DNA of 9,944 nt from a bacterium. Its GTDB lineage: Bacteria > SM23-31 > JAUVVT01. Below are positions 1 through 6,714 of this stretch, in pieces (the stretch's first letter is position 1; each line of letters begins with the position of its first letter). Made by a program: the position numbers and the translations under genes. The stretch is taken from the NCBI GenBank assembly GCA_030616165.1, contig JAUWXV010000133.1, positions 1-9,944 of the forward strand. Direction: 5' to 3'. The notes under the pieces were generated by a model. That model worked only from the letters and a program-made list of their open reading frames with translations, was not told the origin of the DNA and did not search any database.

Positions 1-39
1 TTATTAATAAACATTTCTGTCAATAGGTTAAAGTATTAA
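1..39 (+). CDS. possible C-terminal tail of an upstream gene (partial)
   Basis: Frame 1 is open from the window edge and reads 12 residues (LLINISVNRLKY) before a TAA at 37-39. Frames 2 and 3 both hit stops in this stretch. The stop lies 2 nt before the lgt ATG, a spacing typical of translationally coupled genes. The tail is hydrophobic and then basic, as at the end of a membrane protein. lspA is a frequent neighbour of lgt, but twelve residues cannot identify it. It may also be chance. Confidence 0.2.
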   Translation, partial: LLINISVNRLKY

Positions 40-41
40 AT

Positions 42-860
42 ATGCATCCTATAATATTTAAAATCGGGTGGCTCCAAATTCACTCTTACGGTTTATTCTT
101 GGCTTTAGCATTTTTAGTCGGGATTTATACCGCAATAAAAAGAGCAAAAAAATTTAGGGTCCAGCCTGATATTATAATGGACTTTTCTGTGGTAATAATT
201 ATTTCTTCTATAATAGGTTCAAGATTTCTTTATGTTATTTTCCATATAGAAGAGTTCAGGGGGAACTATTTGGATATTATAAATCCTTTTCAAAGTTCAG
301 GGGAATTTGGGATTGCTGGTCTTACTATGCTTGGGGGAGTAATTTTCGCTCTTTTTTCGACTATCTTTTATGCAAGGATAAAAAATTTAAGTTTCTTAAA
401 GACCGCAGATATATTGAGCCCATCTATTGCTCTTGGTGTTGGAATTACCAGAATCGGCTGTTTTTTAAACGGCTGTTGTTACGGGGTGGAGTGTAATTTG
501 CCCTGGGGAATGGTTTTCAGCCCGGAAAGCCCGGCAGGATATCATTTTTATGACATAGCCATTCATCCCACTCAACTCTATTCTTCATTAGGTGGATTTA
601 TTATATTTTTTATATTAATTTATATCAGTAAATATAAAATATTTAATGGAATTATCTTCTATAGTTTCCTTATTCTATATTCAATAGACAGGTTTATTAT
701 TGATTTTTTTAGGTATTATGAAAAAGAGATGATTCTTTTTACAATAGGTGAAGTTAATTTTTCTGTAAATCAGGGGATTTGTATTTTGTTATTTTTAATA
801 GGTGTTACCCTTATTACTATTAATTACTTCAGAAATAAGACGAGTTCGCAAAAAGCCTAA
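42..860 (+). CDS. lgt: prolipoprotein diacylglyceryl transferase (Lgt)
   Basis: Lgt is an inner-membrane enzyme that transfers diacylglycerol from phosphatidylglycerol to the lipobox cysteine of prolipoproteins, the first step of lipoprotein maturation. The 272-residue product has family-typical length and about seven hydrophobic segments. Recognisable blocks are the N-terminal SYG (Tyr16), the Lgt signature at 134-148 (GVGITRIGCFLNGCCYG region, Arg137, Asn143, Gly148), HPTQLYSS at 175-182, and YSIDRFIIDFFR at 213-224, whose Arg217 probably corresponds to E. coli Arg239. Two positions differ from E. coli: the FHGG motif holding His103 reads MLGG (Leu97), and Asn146 of the signature is Cys140. 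The RIGCFLNGCCYG form is, as I recall, seen in other bacterial Lgt proteins. The Shine-Dalgarno is weak (AGGTTAAAG, around 25-33). The neighbouring 1132-1881 product is a lipoprotein and so a likely substrate. The family assignment is firm. Confidence 0.95.
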   Translation: MHPIIFKIGWLQIHSYGLFLALAFLVGIYTAIKRAKKFRVQPDIIMDFSVVIIISSIIGSRFLYVIFHIEEFRGNYLDIINPFQSSGEFGIAGLTMLGGVIFALFSTIFYARIKNLSFLKTADILSPSIALGVGITRIGCFLNGCCYGVECNLPWGMVFSPESPAGYHFYDIAIHPTQLYSSLGGFIIFFILIYISKYKIFNGIIFYSFLILYSIDRFIIDFFRYYEKEMILFTIGEVNFSVNQGICILLFLIGVTLITINYFRNKTSSQKA

Positions 861-924
861 AAATTTTGTTTTTTTTAATCTTTCTGCTAAATAGATGCAA
901 TTGTAATATATTGTTTTACTTTAA

Positions 925-963
925 TTTCCACAAACATGTAGGGACAACCCTCGGGTTGTCCCT
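925..963 (+). repeat. hairpin repeat family A, copy A1
   Basis: The core has arms GGGACAACCC (941-950) and GGGTTGTCCC (953-962), a perfect 10-bp stem with a 2-nt loop, preceded by TTTCCACAAACATGTA. The same 39-base unit recurs at 1898-1936 with few differences. The hairpin is followed by a T-rich stretch (963-981), so it may also end lgt transcripts. Confidence 0.85.
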
Positions 964-1071
964 CTTTTATTTTCATTTTTTGCCGATTTTCCTTTTAAAT
1001 AACCTTTTGTAATTTTCAGTTAATTAAAGTTGTTTTTTTCAAAAATAATTTATAAATTACAGGTGTTAAAT

Positions 1072-1101
1072 TTGACATAAAATAAATTTATTGAACATTA
1101 T
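1072..1101 (+). promoter_or_regulatory. candidate sigma-70-type promoter of cpoB-like gene
   Basis: A perfect TTGACA (1072-1077) is followed after 18 nt by CATTAT (1096-1101), which matches TATAAT at four of six positions. Transcription would begin near 1108, giving a leader of about 25 nt before the ATG at 1132. In AT-rich sequence the -10 match is weak evidence; the -35 is what makes it plausible. Confidence 0.45.
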
Positions 1102-1131
1102 CTTTTGAGTAAAATCAAATATGGAGGCAAA

Positions 1132-1881
1132 ATGCAAAAGGTATATAAAAGAATAATTTTAATATTAACAGGGGTATTTTTATCTATATTTATAATTTCT
1201 TGTGCCAGTTCAAACGGAGGTGCAAAAGGTAGAGAAGCGCAAATTTCACAGGAAGACCAGACAGAACAAGACATCCTTAAATTATTGGGAGTTGAAGGAG
1301 AAGTTGATGAAGAATATAAGGTTGGGGAAAGACCATTAACAGATTTGGGGAAAAGGATTACTGAATTAGAAAAACAAATTATTGAGAAAAATTCAGAGAT
1401 TAATGAATTAAAATCTGAAATCGTTTTAAAGAATGAACGTATGGATGAATTGCAGTCAAAAATCGGAGAGATGAGAATAGGTTTTCCGCAGGTGAGAGAG
1501 AAGATTGATTTTAATGAATTTTCAAGGCGATACCAGATTGCCCTGAATGGCTATTATTCAAGAAAATATAGAGAAGCGATAAATATGTTTGACGAACTTC
1601 TTTCAATAGATATGAATAACAGTCTTTCGGATAACTGTCAATATTGGATTGGCGAGTGTTATTATGCTTTAAGAGATTTTAAAAAAGCAGTCATAGAATT
1701 TGAAAAAGTCTTTACTTTCAGCAACTCTAACAAGGATGATGATGCACAGTTGAAATTAGGTTTATGTTATATAAATTTGAGGGATAAGGAGAGGGCAAGG
1801 AGTGAATTGAATAGACTTTTAACCAATTATCCGAACAGTGAATATGTGCAAAAGGCTAAAAGCTTTTTAGATAATTTGTAA
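1132..1881 (+). CDS. YbgF/CpoB-like periplasmic TPR lipoprotein
   Basis: The ATG at 1132 is chosen because GGAGG at 1123-1127 lies 4 nt upstream of it; the in-frame TTG at 1105 would put that site inside the gene. The 249-residue product has a basic start, a hydrophobic stretch (about 8-22) and a lipobox IISC with Cys24, so it should be lipidated by Lgt and processed by signal peptidase II. An acidic linker follows, then a heptad-rich coiled coil (about 72-114). A C-terminal domain holds three tetratricopeptide units at about 130-163, 167-200 and 204-237 (YWIGECYYALRDFKKA and LKLGLCYINLRDKERA are the clearest). Signal, coiled coil and three TPRs ending in YPNSEYVQKAKSFL is the architecture of YbgF/CpoB, which in E. 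coli links Tol-Pal with septal peptidoglycan synthesis. Unlike E. coli CpoB, this one appears lipid-anchored. No tol or pal genes are in the window, so the cellular role is inferred. Confidence 0.88.
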   Translation: MQKVYKRIILILTGVFLSIFIISCASSNGGAKGREAQISQEDQTEQDILKLLGVEGEVDEEYKVGERPLTDLGKRITELEKQIIEKNSEINELKSEIVLKNERMDELQSKIGEMRIGFPQVREKIDFNEFSRRYQIALNGYYSRKYREAINMFDELLSIDMNNSLSDNCQYWIGECYYALRDFKKAVIEFEKVFTFSNSNKDDDAQLKLGLCYINLRDKERARSELNRLLTNYPNSEYVQKAKSFLDNL

Positions 1882-1897
1882 AAGATAATCTTAACAT

Positions 1898-1936
1898 TTT
1901 CCACAACCATGTAGGGACAACCCTTGGGTTGTCCTT
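1898..1936 (+). repeat. hairpin repeat family A, copy A2
   Basis: Arms GGGACAACCC (1914-1923) and GGGTTGTCC (1926-1934) with a TT loop, preceded by TTTCCACAACCATGTA. This is nearly identical to copy A1 over 39 bases. It starts 17 nt after the cpoB-like stop codon and could act as a transcript 3' end, although the following tract is only modestly T-rich. Confidence 0.85.
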
Positions 1937-1978
1937 GCAAAATTTTCATTTCTTTACAATTCACAGTATAAAATTGTA

Positions 1979-2000
1979 AAACAGACATTCTTGTCTGTTT
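1979..2000. repeat. hairpin repeat family B, copy B1
   Basis: Arms AAACAGACA (1979-1987) and TGTCTGTTT (1992-2000) with loop TTCT. The central 18 bases (1981-1998) are the exact reverse complement of copy B3 at 4462-4479. Confidence 0.75.
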
Positions 2001-2092
2001 AAAAATTTACCCTGATTAGTGTAACGATTTGTTAATACATTAACTTTAAATATTCGCACCTTAAAAAGCAGTTTTATGATGTATTACTGATA

Positions 2093-2213
2093 AAAGCTCA
2101 AATTATAAAGCTCAAATGCCAAATAAAATCCAAATGACTAAATGTCAAAACTTGTGTATTTATAGTTATTTTGATATTTGGATTTTGAGCTTGATTTGAT
2201 ATTTGGATTTTGA
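2093..2213. repeat. AT-rich imperfect long inverted repeat with tandem duplications
   Basis: The left arm contains AAAGCTCAAAT twice (2093-2103 and 2107-2117), then AAAATCCAAAT and ATGTCAAAA. The right arm contains TTTGATATTTGGATTTTGA twice (2170-2188 and 2195-2213, period 25). TTTTGAGCTT (2183-2192) in the right arm is complementary to the left-arm AAGCTCAAA motifs, and the whole can fold into a long imperfect hairpin. No terminal repeats or coding capacity were found. Confidence 0.6.
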
Positions 2214-2279
2214 CATTAAATATTCTATTTTCTACTAATATAGAAGAATTATTAGTTAAAGGGTCAAGAAATCACTTCA

Positions 2280-2297
2280 TCAGACAGGAATGTCTGA
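2280..2297. repeat. hairpin repeat family B, copy B2
   Basis: Arms TCAGACA (2280-2286) and TGTCTGA (2291-2297) with loop GGAA. Relative to copies B1 and B3 the outermost A-T pair has become T-A, so the stem is preserved although both bases changed. Confidence 0.65.
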
Positions 2298-2368
2298 CCA
2301 ACCATAGTCATTTTTGACATTCCCCATAATTGAAAAAAATATTTTTCTCCAAAAAATTAAAAAATTAT

Positions 2369-2395
2369 TAAAGAAATTTCAATATCTGCCGATAT
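2369..2395 (+). promoter_or_regulatory. sigma-28 (FliA) flagellar promoter
   Basis: TAAAGAAA begins at 2369 and GCCGATAT lies at 2388-2395, giving TAAA-N15-GCCGATAT against the sigma-28 consensus TAAAGTTT-N11-GCCGATAA. Transcription should start near 2402, leaving a leader of about 47 nt. GGA triplets lie at its 5' end (2404-2406) and in the Shine-Dalgarno region (2434-2442). That arrangement would suit CsrA control as at Bacillus hag, but this is only a suggestion. Confidence 0.85.
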
Positions 2396-2448
2396 AGAGA
2401 ATAGGAAAATTATACAAAATTTAAAATATTATCCAGGGAGGAAAAGAT

Positions 2449-3312
2449 ATGGCAATAGGTGACGCAACAAGAATAAATACAAATATAGGTGCATTTAATG
2501 CGCTAAATGCATTAAAAAGTATAAATAGAATGTTGGAGAAAAGCCAGTTGAGATTGGCTACTGGCAGAAGAATAAATGAGGTAGCCGATGACCCGGCTGG
2601 CTTCGTAATTTCTACCAGATTAAATGCTAGGTCAAGAGGTCTGTCAACCGCACTTGATAATATCGGAACTGCTAAAAATGTCCTTTCTATTGCAGAAGGC
2701 GGACTTCTAAATATTAGTGATATCCTTGTCACTATGAAAGAAAAGGTCACTCAGGCAGCGAGTGATACCTTGGGTTCAGCCGAAAGAAATGCCATAAAAA
2801 CAGAACTTGACCAACTCACCGCAGAAATCAATAACATTGTAGATGAAACCACTTTCAGTAATATAAGTCTAATAGATGGAAATTATAGAAATAAGTCAAT
2901 ACAGACTGGTGAAGATACAACAAATACATTAGAGATAAACATTGTGAGACAGGGAACAACTTCAAGCGGTTTCAGAGCTGCCGATTTAGAAGTCGATACT
3001 GCAAACGTTTCTTCGCTGGTATTTACAGCAGCAGGTTCAAGCACAGCATTATCAAAAATTGATTCCGCAATAGAAATCATCTCTGATGCACTCCAAAATG
3101 TCGGTGCTTATATTTCGAGGATGACGGTTAAAGAATCTACGCTTTCTATTTCTATCATAAATACTGAAGCAACAAGAAGCAGGATTATGGATGCAGACCT
3201 CGCAAGAGAACAACTCAATGCTACAAAATATCTCATTCTCCAGCAGACCTCGACCGCTCAACTTGCTCAGGCTAATATCACCCCTCAGAATGTTCTTGCT
3301 TTATTTGTATAG
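2449..3312 (+). CDS. fliC: flagellin, compact D0/D1-only type
   Basis: This is the structural subunit of the flagellar filament, secreted through the flagellar type III apparatus. A strong Shine-Dalgarno (AGGGAGG, 2435-2441) sits 7 nt before the ATG. The 287-residue product has the conserved N-terminal D0/D1 helices, with the signature KSQLRLATGRRINEVADDPAG at 31-51, and the C-terminal helices with SRIMDADLAREQ (244-255), LQQTSTAQLAQAN (264-276) and the terminal PQNVLALFV. Only about 55 residues of beta-rich sequence (roughly 145-200) join the two halves, so the surface-exposed D2/D3 region is absent. At about 285 residues it is near the lower end for flagellins, but both ends are intact. It is transcribed alone from a sigma-28 promoter and ends in an intrinsic terminator; no other flagellar genes lie in the window. 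The family assignment is certain; fliC versus flaA naming is a convention. Confidence 0.97.
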   Translation: MAIGDATRINTNIGAFNALNALKSINRMLEKSQLRLATGRRINEVADDPAGFVISTRLNARSRGLSTALDNIGTAKNVLSIAEGGLLNISDILVTMKEKVTQAASDTLGSAERNAIKTELDQLTAEINNIVDETTFSNISLIDGNYRNKSIQTGEDTTNTLEINIVRQGTTSSGFRAADLEVDTANVSSLVFTAAGSSTALSKIDSAIEIISDALQNVGAYISRMTVKESTLSISIINTEATRSRIMDADLAREQLNATKYLILQQTSTAQLAQANITPQNVLALFV

Positions 3313-3350
3313 AGGTTTAGTAAATTTTTTGTAATTGTAAGCCTTTTCAT

Positions 3351-3371
3351 TAATAAGCCTATGGCTTATTA
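3351..3371. repeat. upstream hairpin of the convergent terminator region
   Basis: Arms TAATAAGCC (3351-3359) and GGCTTATTA (3363-3371) with loop TAT directly abut the main terminator. It has no T tract of its own on either strand and may assist transcription ending for the - strand gene. Confidence 0.55.
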
Positions 3372-3397
3372 ACCCCTAACTTTAGTTAGGGGTTTTT
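3371..3397 (+). terminator. intrinsic terminator of the flagellin gene
   Basis: Stem AACCCCTAAC (3371-3380) and GTTAGGGGTT (3385-3394) with loop TTTA, running into TTTTT (3393-3397). The T tract is on the + strand, so it terminates flagellin transcription. It overlaps the TAA of the convergent glycosylasparaginase gene, for which the hairpin lacks a U tract. Confidence 0.9.
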
Positions 3398-4427
3398 AAT
3401 ATGTTATTATAGTAACACCGTAATATGTCTCATTCCCTCTCTTATCGAATACTGTATATGATGGACCCCTTGCTCCCTTTCTGCCTCTCACCTGTGCACA
3501 TCCTGTTAAACCGTCTTTATTTACCGCGACAAATTTATCACTAAAGTTGACCTTCCCATTATGCCACTTTATGATTCTTCTGCATACATCCTCACAGGCT
3601 TGCTGTGGTGTCATACCATTTCTCATATTTTCAACGACTTGATAAGAACCGCAAATTTTTATAACTTCTTCTCCTCTTCCTGTTGCACCGGCGGCACCTA
3701 CCTCATTATCTACATAAAGACCTGCGCCAATAATGGGTGAGTCTCCCACTCTGCCGGGTATCTTAAATCCCAATCCTGATGTGGTCGTTATACCTGCGAT
3801 GTTTCCATAGGTGTCAACTGCCAGAACATTTATTGTCCCTTGGGGTCTTTCTATTTCATATTTGTTATCTTCTGGTGGAAACCAGTCATCGTTAGGACTC
3901 AAATTTTCTTTCCATCTAAGCCAGATTTTTCTTGCCCTCTCCGTGAGCAAATCTTCTTCCTTAAAGCCGTGTGCCTTTGCAAATTTAAGTGCACCTTCTC
4001 CGACAAGCATAATATGGTCAGACCTTTCCATCACTAACCTTGCCGCTGAACTCGGCGTTTTAATATTTCGGAGTCCGCCCACTGAGCCGGCATTTCTTGT
4101 TTTTCCGCACATAATTGATGCATCGAGTTCCACAACCCCCTCTTCATTGGGTATCCCGCCGTATCCGACTGATGTATTTTCCGGGTCGAGTTCTACCACG
4201 TTTGCCCCTTTTTCAACGGCATCGAGTGCACTTCCACCCCTTGAGAGAACCTCCCAGGCAGCTTCATTTGCCTCTAAACCTGACCTTCCCCCGCTGGTAA
4301 TTACGATAGGTCTTTGGATTTCCTGGGCATTGCTCCTTAAAGAAAATTTGTTAATAAGATAGAAAGCCAATCCCGCCTTTGTGCTTCCTTTCATAAATCC
4401 TCTTCTTGAAATTTTTTCTGACATCAT
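3396..4427 (-). CDS. Tat-exported N4-(beta-N-acetylglucosaminyl)-L-asparaginase / asparaginase-2 family Ntn hydrolase
   Basis: The product (343 residues) belongs to the glycosylasparaginase (peptidase T2) family, which cleaves amide bonds of asparagine conjugates after self-cleavage into two chains. A twin-arginine signal is visible, SRRGFMK at 7-13 followed by a hydrophobic stretch, implying folded export to the periplasm. Self-cleavage should expose Thr198 (PQGTINVLAV). Thr216, Arg226, Asp229, Thr249 and Gly250 match Flavobacterium glycosylasparaginase residues 170, 180, 183, 203 and 204 with a constant offset from its catalytic Thr152; this alignment is from memory. Two features differ: the HDT before the scissile bond is QGT, and the substrate-binding Trp near the N-terminus (TWNFG) is replaced by SGGRSG at 45-50, so true glycoasparagine specificity is uncertain. 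There are two adjacent ATGs; GGAGG (4435-4431) is 3 nt from the first and 6 nt from the second, so 4424 may be the actual start. The gene lies 127 bp downstream of the secreted peptidase gene, possibly co-transcribed. Confidence 0.9.
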   Translation of the reverse strand: MMSEKISRRGFMKGSTKAGLAFYLINKFSLRSNAQEIQRPIVITSGGRSGLEANEAAWEVLSRGGSALDAVEKGANVVELDPENTSVGYGGIPNEEGVVELDASIMCGKTRNAGSVGGLRNIKTPSSAARLVMERSDHIMLVGEGALKFAKAHGFKEEDLLTERARKIWLRWKENLSPNDDWFPPEDNKYEIERPQGTINVLAVDTYGNIAGITTTSGLGFKIPGRVGDSPIIGAGLYVDNEVGAAGATGRGEEVIKICGSYQVVENMRNGMTPQQACEDVCRRIIKWHNGKVNFSDKFVAVNKDGLTGCAQVRGRKGARGPSYTVFDKRGNETYYGVTIITY

Positions 4428-4461
4428 TCACCTCCGATTACTTAGCAAAACTTTGTTAAGG

Positions 4462-4479
4462 ACAGACAAGAATGTCTGT
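4462..4479. repeat. hairpin repeat family B, copy B3
   Basis: ACAGACA (4462-4468), loop AGAA, TGTCTGT (4473-4479). These 18 bases are the exact reverse complement of 1981-1998. It lies in the spacer between the peptidase stop and the glycosylasparaginase start, where it could tune co-transcription or mRNA stability. Confidence 0.75.
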
Positions 4480-4554
4480 TCTACTTACTCCTTTTGAAAA
4501 AGAAGGTGGCATTGCCACATCAGCAAGAAAACTTAAAAAGATAAAAAATTTCTA

Positions 4555-6714
4555 CTATTTTTCTTCCTTTTCCAAAGTTTCAATCATCATTTTCCAGTCA
4601 ATCCATCCTTCTTTACCTCTAATCCATTTCTCGAACCAGTTAAACTCTGCCTGCCTTTTAACCATCTGGTATCTCATATCTCTGATTCCATGTCCTGTAT
4701 TGGGATATATAATAAATTCTGTCGGCACTCCCAATTTTTTTATTGCCATGTGTAATTCTTCACCTTGCGGTCGTGGGACTGTCCTATCATTTTCACCAAA
4801 GTGTATTAATGTCGGTGTTGTAGCATTTTTGATATATTTTAATGGGGATAAATCAACATAATTGTCCCAGTTATTATAAGGAGTTCCCTTAAAATATAAT
4901 TCAGTCCAGTACTGGATATCAGTTTGACCATAGAAAGATATCCAGTTTACTACCCCTGCACCAGTAGAAATTGCCTTGAACCGATTAGTATATACCAACG
5001 CCCAATTAGATAAGTCTCCTCCTGCGCTCCAGCCCATAATACCCATACTATCAGGATGAACTATATCTCTTTCAATCAGGTAATCTACACCAGTCATAAT
5101 ATCATCGAATCCCTGTCTTAAAAAATCTCCTTTTTTAAATTTTTCACCATATCCTGAAGAACCGCGGTAATTCGGCTGAAATACAACATAATCATTTGCT
5201 GCAAAAATGTGAATATAAGCTGAAAAATCGTTGATGTATGCATCTGCAGGTCCTCCATGTATCTGGACTATCAGGGGATATTTTCTATTCTCCCTATAAT
5301 TTACTGGTTTAATTAGAATTCCCTCTACAATTGTCCCATCTGTGCTTTTCCACCTTATAGTCTCCTGTTTGCCGAGTAAAAAACATTTTACCTGTGGATT
5401 AGAATCTGTGAGTCTTATCCACTTATCTCTGTCTGCAAAATTTTCAGGCTCGCTGTAATAATAATCTGATGGATTTTCCGGGTCTGTATAGCCAATAATA
5501 AATTTACCAGAATCTTCATCCTTTATGAAAGAACTATACCAGAACCCACCCAATTTTGTAATCTGTTCTATATGGTCATTATCTATTGATACCCTGAAAA
5601 GATGATAATCCACTCCGACCTGAGCAGTAAAATAGATATACCTGCTGTCATCACTCCAGAAAGATATCCAAGGCTCATAATTAAAATTATTCAGCAATTT
5701 ATTGGCTTTGTCACCTTTAGAAGGAATAACGTAAATTTTTCTCAAGTTCATAAATTCCTTTTCTCCATCCGGAATTGTAAAAGCTAACCATTTGCTGTCT
5801 GGAGAAAAACTCAGATACCATTCATCAACTGAATTGTTTGTTATTCGTGAAATTGTGTTAGTATCCAGATTAATTAGATAAACATCGATGTCAATGTATG
5901 TACGGTATCTTTTTGTTGGGGCACCGTTAAATGCGATTTTTGTTCCATCGTCCGAAATAGAAATCTCTGAAACCGAATACTCATTTCCCACTGTAAGTCG
6001 TCTTTCTTCTTTTGTTTCAATGTCAATTTCCCATAAATGAGATGGAAACCTTATTTCATCTTTGATTTCAACATCGAATCCTTTCTCTTTTCTCTCCTTA
6101 TTGAGCGAATCAACGCTGTCGGGAGCAACAAAATATATCTTCTTACCGTCTGGACTCCAAAGATATGAAATAATGGGAGTTTTATGGTTAGTTAATTTTT
6201 CTGCATAACTTCCTTTACCGGGCATAATCCAGATTTGCCTTTCGTCTGACTTTCCGCCTAAATAAGCAAGATATTTCCCATCCTTGCTCCATTCATAACT
6301 GCTTACTCCATATTTATCATCTGTTACTTGCCACGCTTCACCACCATCCGGTCGCATAAAAAATATCTGTGTCTTATCCTCCGAGCGATTTGATAAAAAT
6401 GCAAAAATTGAACTATCCTTATACCATTTTGGAGAATTCTCATTCTTATCCTTTGTAAAGGTCATCTGCTTTGTTTTATCACCAATTTTGGTAATATAAA
6501 TATCGGAAAATGTTTCATTTTTTTCCCAGTCAGGAACATAAAGAGCATAAATAAACCATTTCCCATCAGGTGAAATATTTGGTTCCCGCGCATACGGCAT
6601 CTGGATTATATCAAGAAAAGTCATTGCTCGTTTCTGCTCTTCTGCTCTTCCCTCGGTGAAAGAATAGCAAAATATTATGGATACTATAAATAATATTATT
6701 TTAATTTTTCTCAC
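4555..6714 (-). CDS. secreted S9 family (prolyl oligopeptidase / DPP IV-like) serine peptidase
   Basis: The gene starts with GTG at 6714; AAGAGG (6726-6721) is 6 nt upstream, and this start gives an intact signal peptide (MRKIK, then hydrophobic 6-18, cleavage probably near residue 24). The 719-residue product has an N-terminal beta-propeller of WD40/TolB-like blades (about 35-430), marked by repeated SPDGKW, SKDGKYLAYL, SPDGKKIYF, SDDGTKIAF and SPDSKWLAF motifs. A C-terminal alpha/beta hydrolase domain (about 450-700) follows. The triad is Ser563 in GWSAGG, Asp643 in GENDRTVP and His675 in NTGHG; HGGPA (486-490) and NYRGSSGYG (515-523) are also family hallmarks. Length and order fit exported S9 aminopeptidases or dipeptidyl peptidases, which release short peptides in the periplasm or outside the cell. 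The exact cleavage preference cannot be read from sequence. The glycosylasparaginase homologue lies downstream in the same direction. Confidence 0.94.
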   Translation of the reverse strand: MRKIKIILFIVSIIFCYSFTEGRAEEQKRAMTFLDIIQMPYAREPNISPDGKWFIYALYVPDWEKNETFSDIYITKIGDKTKQMTFTKDKNENSPKWYKDSSIFAFLSNRSEDKTQIFFMRPDGGEAWQVTDDKYGVSSYEWSKDGKYLAYLGGKSDERQIWIMPGKGSYAEKLTNHKTPIISYLWSPDGKKIYFVAPDSVDSLNKERKEKGFDVEIKDEIRFPSHLWEIDIETKEERRLTVGNEYSVSEISISDDGTKIAFNGAPTKRYRTYIDIDVYLINLDTNTISRITNNSVDEWYLSFSPDSKWLAFTIPDGEKEFMNLRKIYVIPSKGDKANKLLNNFNYEPWISFWSDDSRYIYFTAQVGVDYHLFRVSIDNDHIEQITKLGGFWYSSFIKDEDSGKFIIGYTDPENPSDYYYSEPENFADRDKWIRLTDSNPQVKCFLLGKQETIRWKSTDGTIVEGILIKPVNYRENRKYPLIVQIHGGPADAYINDFSAYIHIFAANDYVVFQPNYRGSSGYGEKFKKGDFLRQGFDDIMTGVDYLIERDIVHPDSMGIMGWSAGGDLSNWALVYTNRFKAISTGAGVVNWISFYGQTDIQYWTELYFKGTPYNNWDNYVDLSPLKYIKNATTPTLIHFGENDRTVPRPQGEELHMAIKKLGVPTEFIIYPNTGHGIRDMRYQMVKRQAEFNWFEKWIRGKEGWIDWKMMIETLEKEEK

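Larger units (their letters stand above)
861..1131 (+). other. lgt-cpoB spacer
   Basis: There is no gene in these 271 bases. A T-rich run (868-877) follows lgt, then the family A hairpin A1 (941-962), followed by U-rich sequence that could make it a weak terminator. A candidate promoter for the next gene begins at 1072. Confidence 0.6.
1882..2448. other. repeat-rich spacer before flagellin
   Basis: I see no gene in these 567 bases. In order it holds hairpin A2 (1898-1936), an AT-rich inverted repeat TTTACAATT (1953-1961) with AATTGTAAA (1972-1980), hairpin B1 (1979-2000), an AT-rich long inverted repeat (2093-2213), hairpin B2 (2280-2297), an A/T tract (2332-2372) and the sigma-28 promoter of the flagellin gene. 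Confidence 0.7.

Noticed and set aside
982-989. GCCGATTT resembling a sigma-28 -10 element
   Set aside because: No TAAA at the required distance upstream (963-966 reads TCTT) and no flagellar gene follows.
1105-1131. TTG start giving a 9-residue longer CpoB-like protein
   Set aside because: The GGAGG at 1123-1127 would fall inside that extension and is well placed for the ATG at 1132; the signal peptide is also better formed from 1132.
941-1934. CRISPR-like direct repeats (A1 and A2 units)
   Set aside because: Only two near-identical 39-base units nearly 1 kb apart with a gene between them; no array or spacer pattern.
2421-2750. 109-codon - strand reading frame
   Set aside because: Lies entirely over the flagellin start region and has no family signature; an antisense shadow.
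3811-4362. 183-codon + strand reading frame
   Set aside because: Antisense to the conserved glycosylasparaginase gene, Ser- and Pro-rich shadow composition.
4472-4861. 129-codon + strand reading frame beginning in hairpin B3
   Set aside because: Mostly antisense to the peptidase gene, with no recognisable domain and no ribosome binding site.
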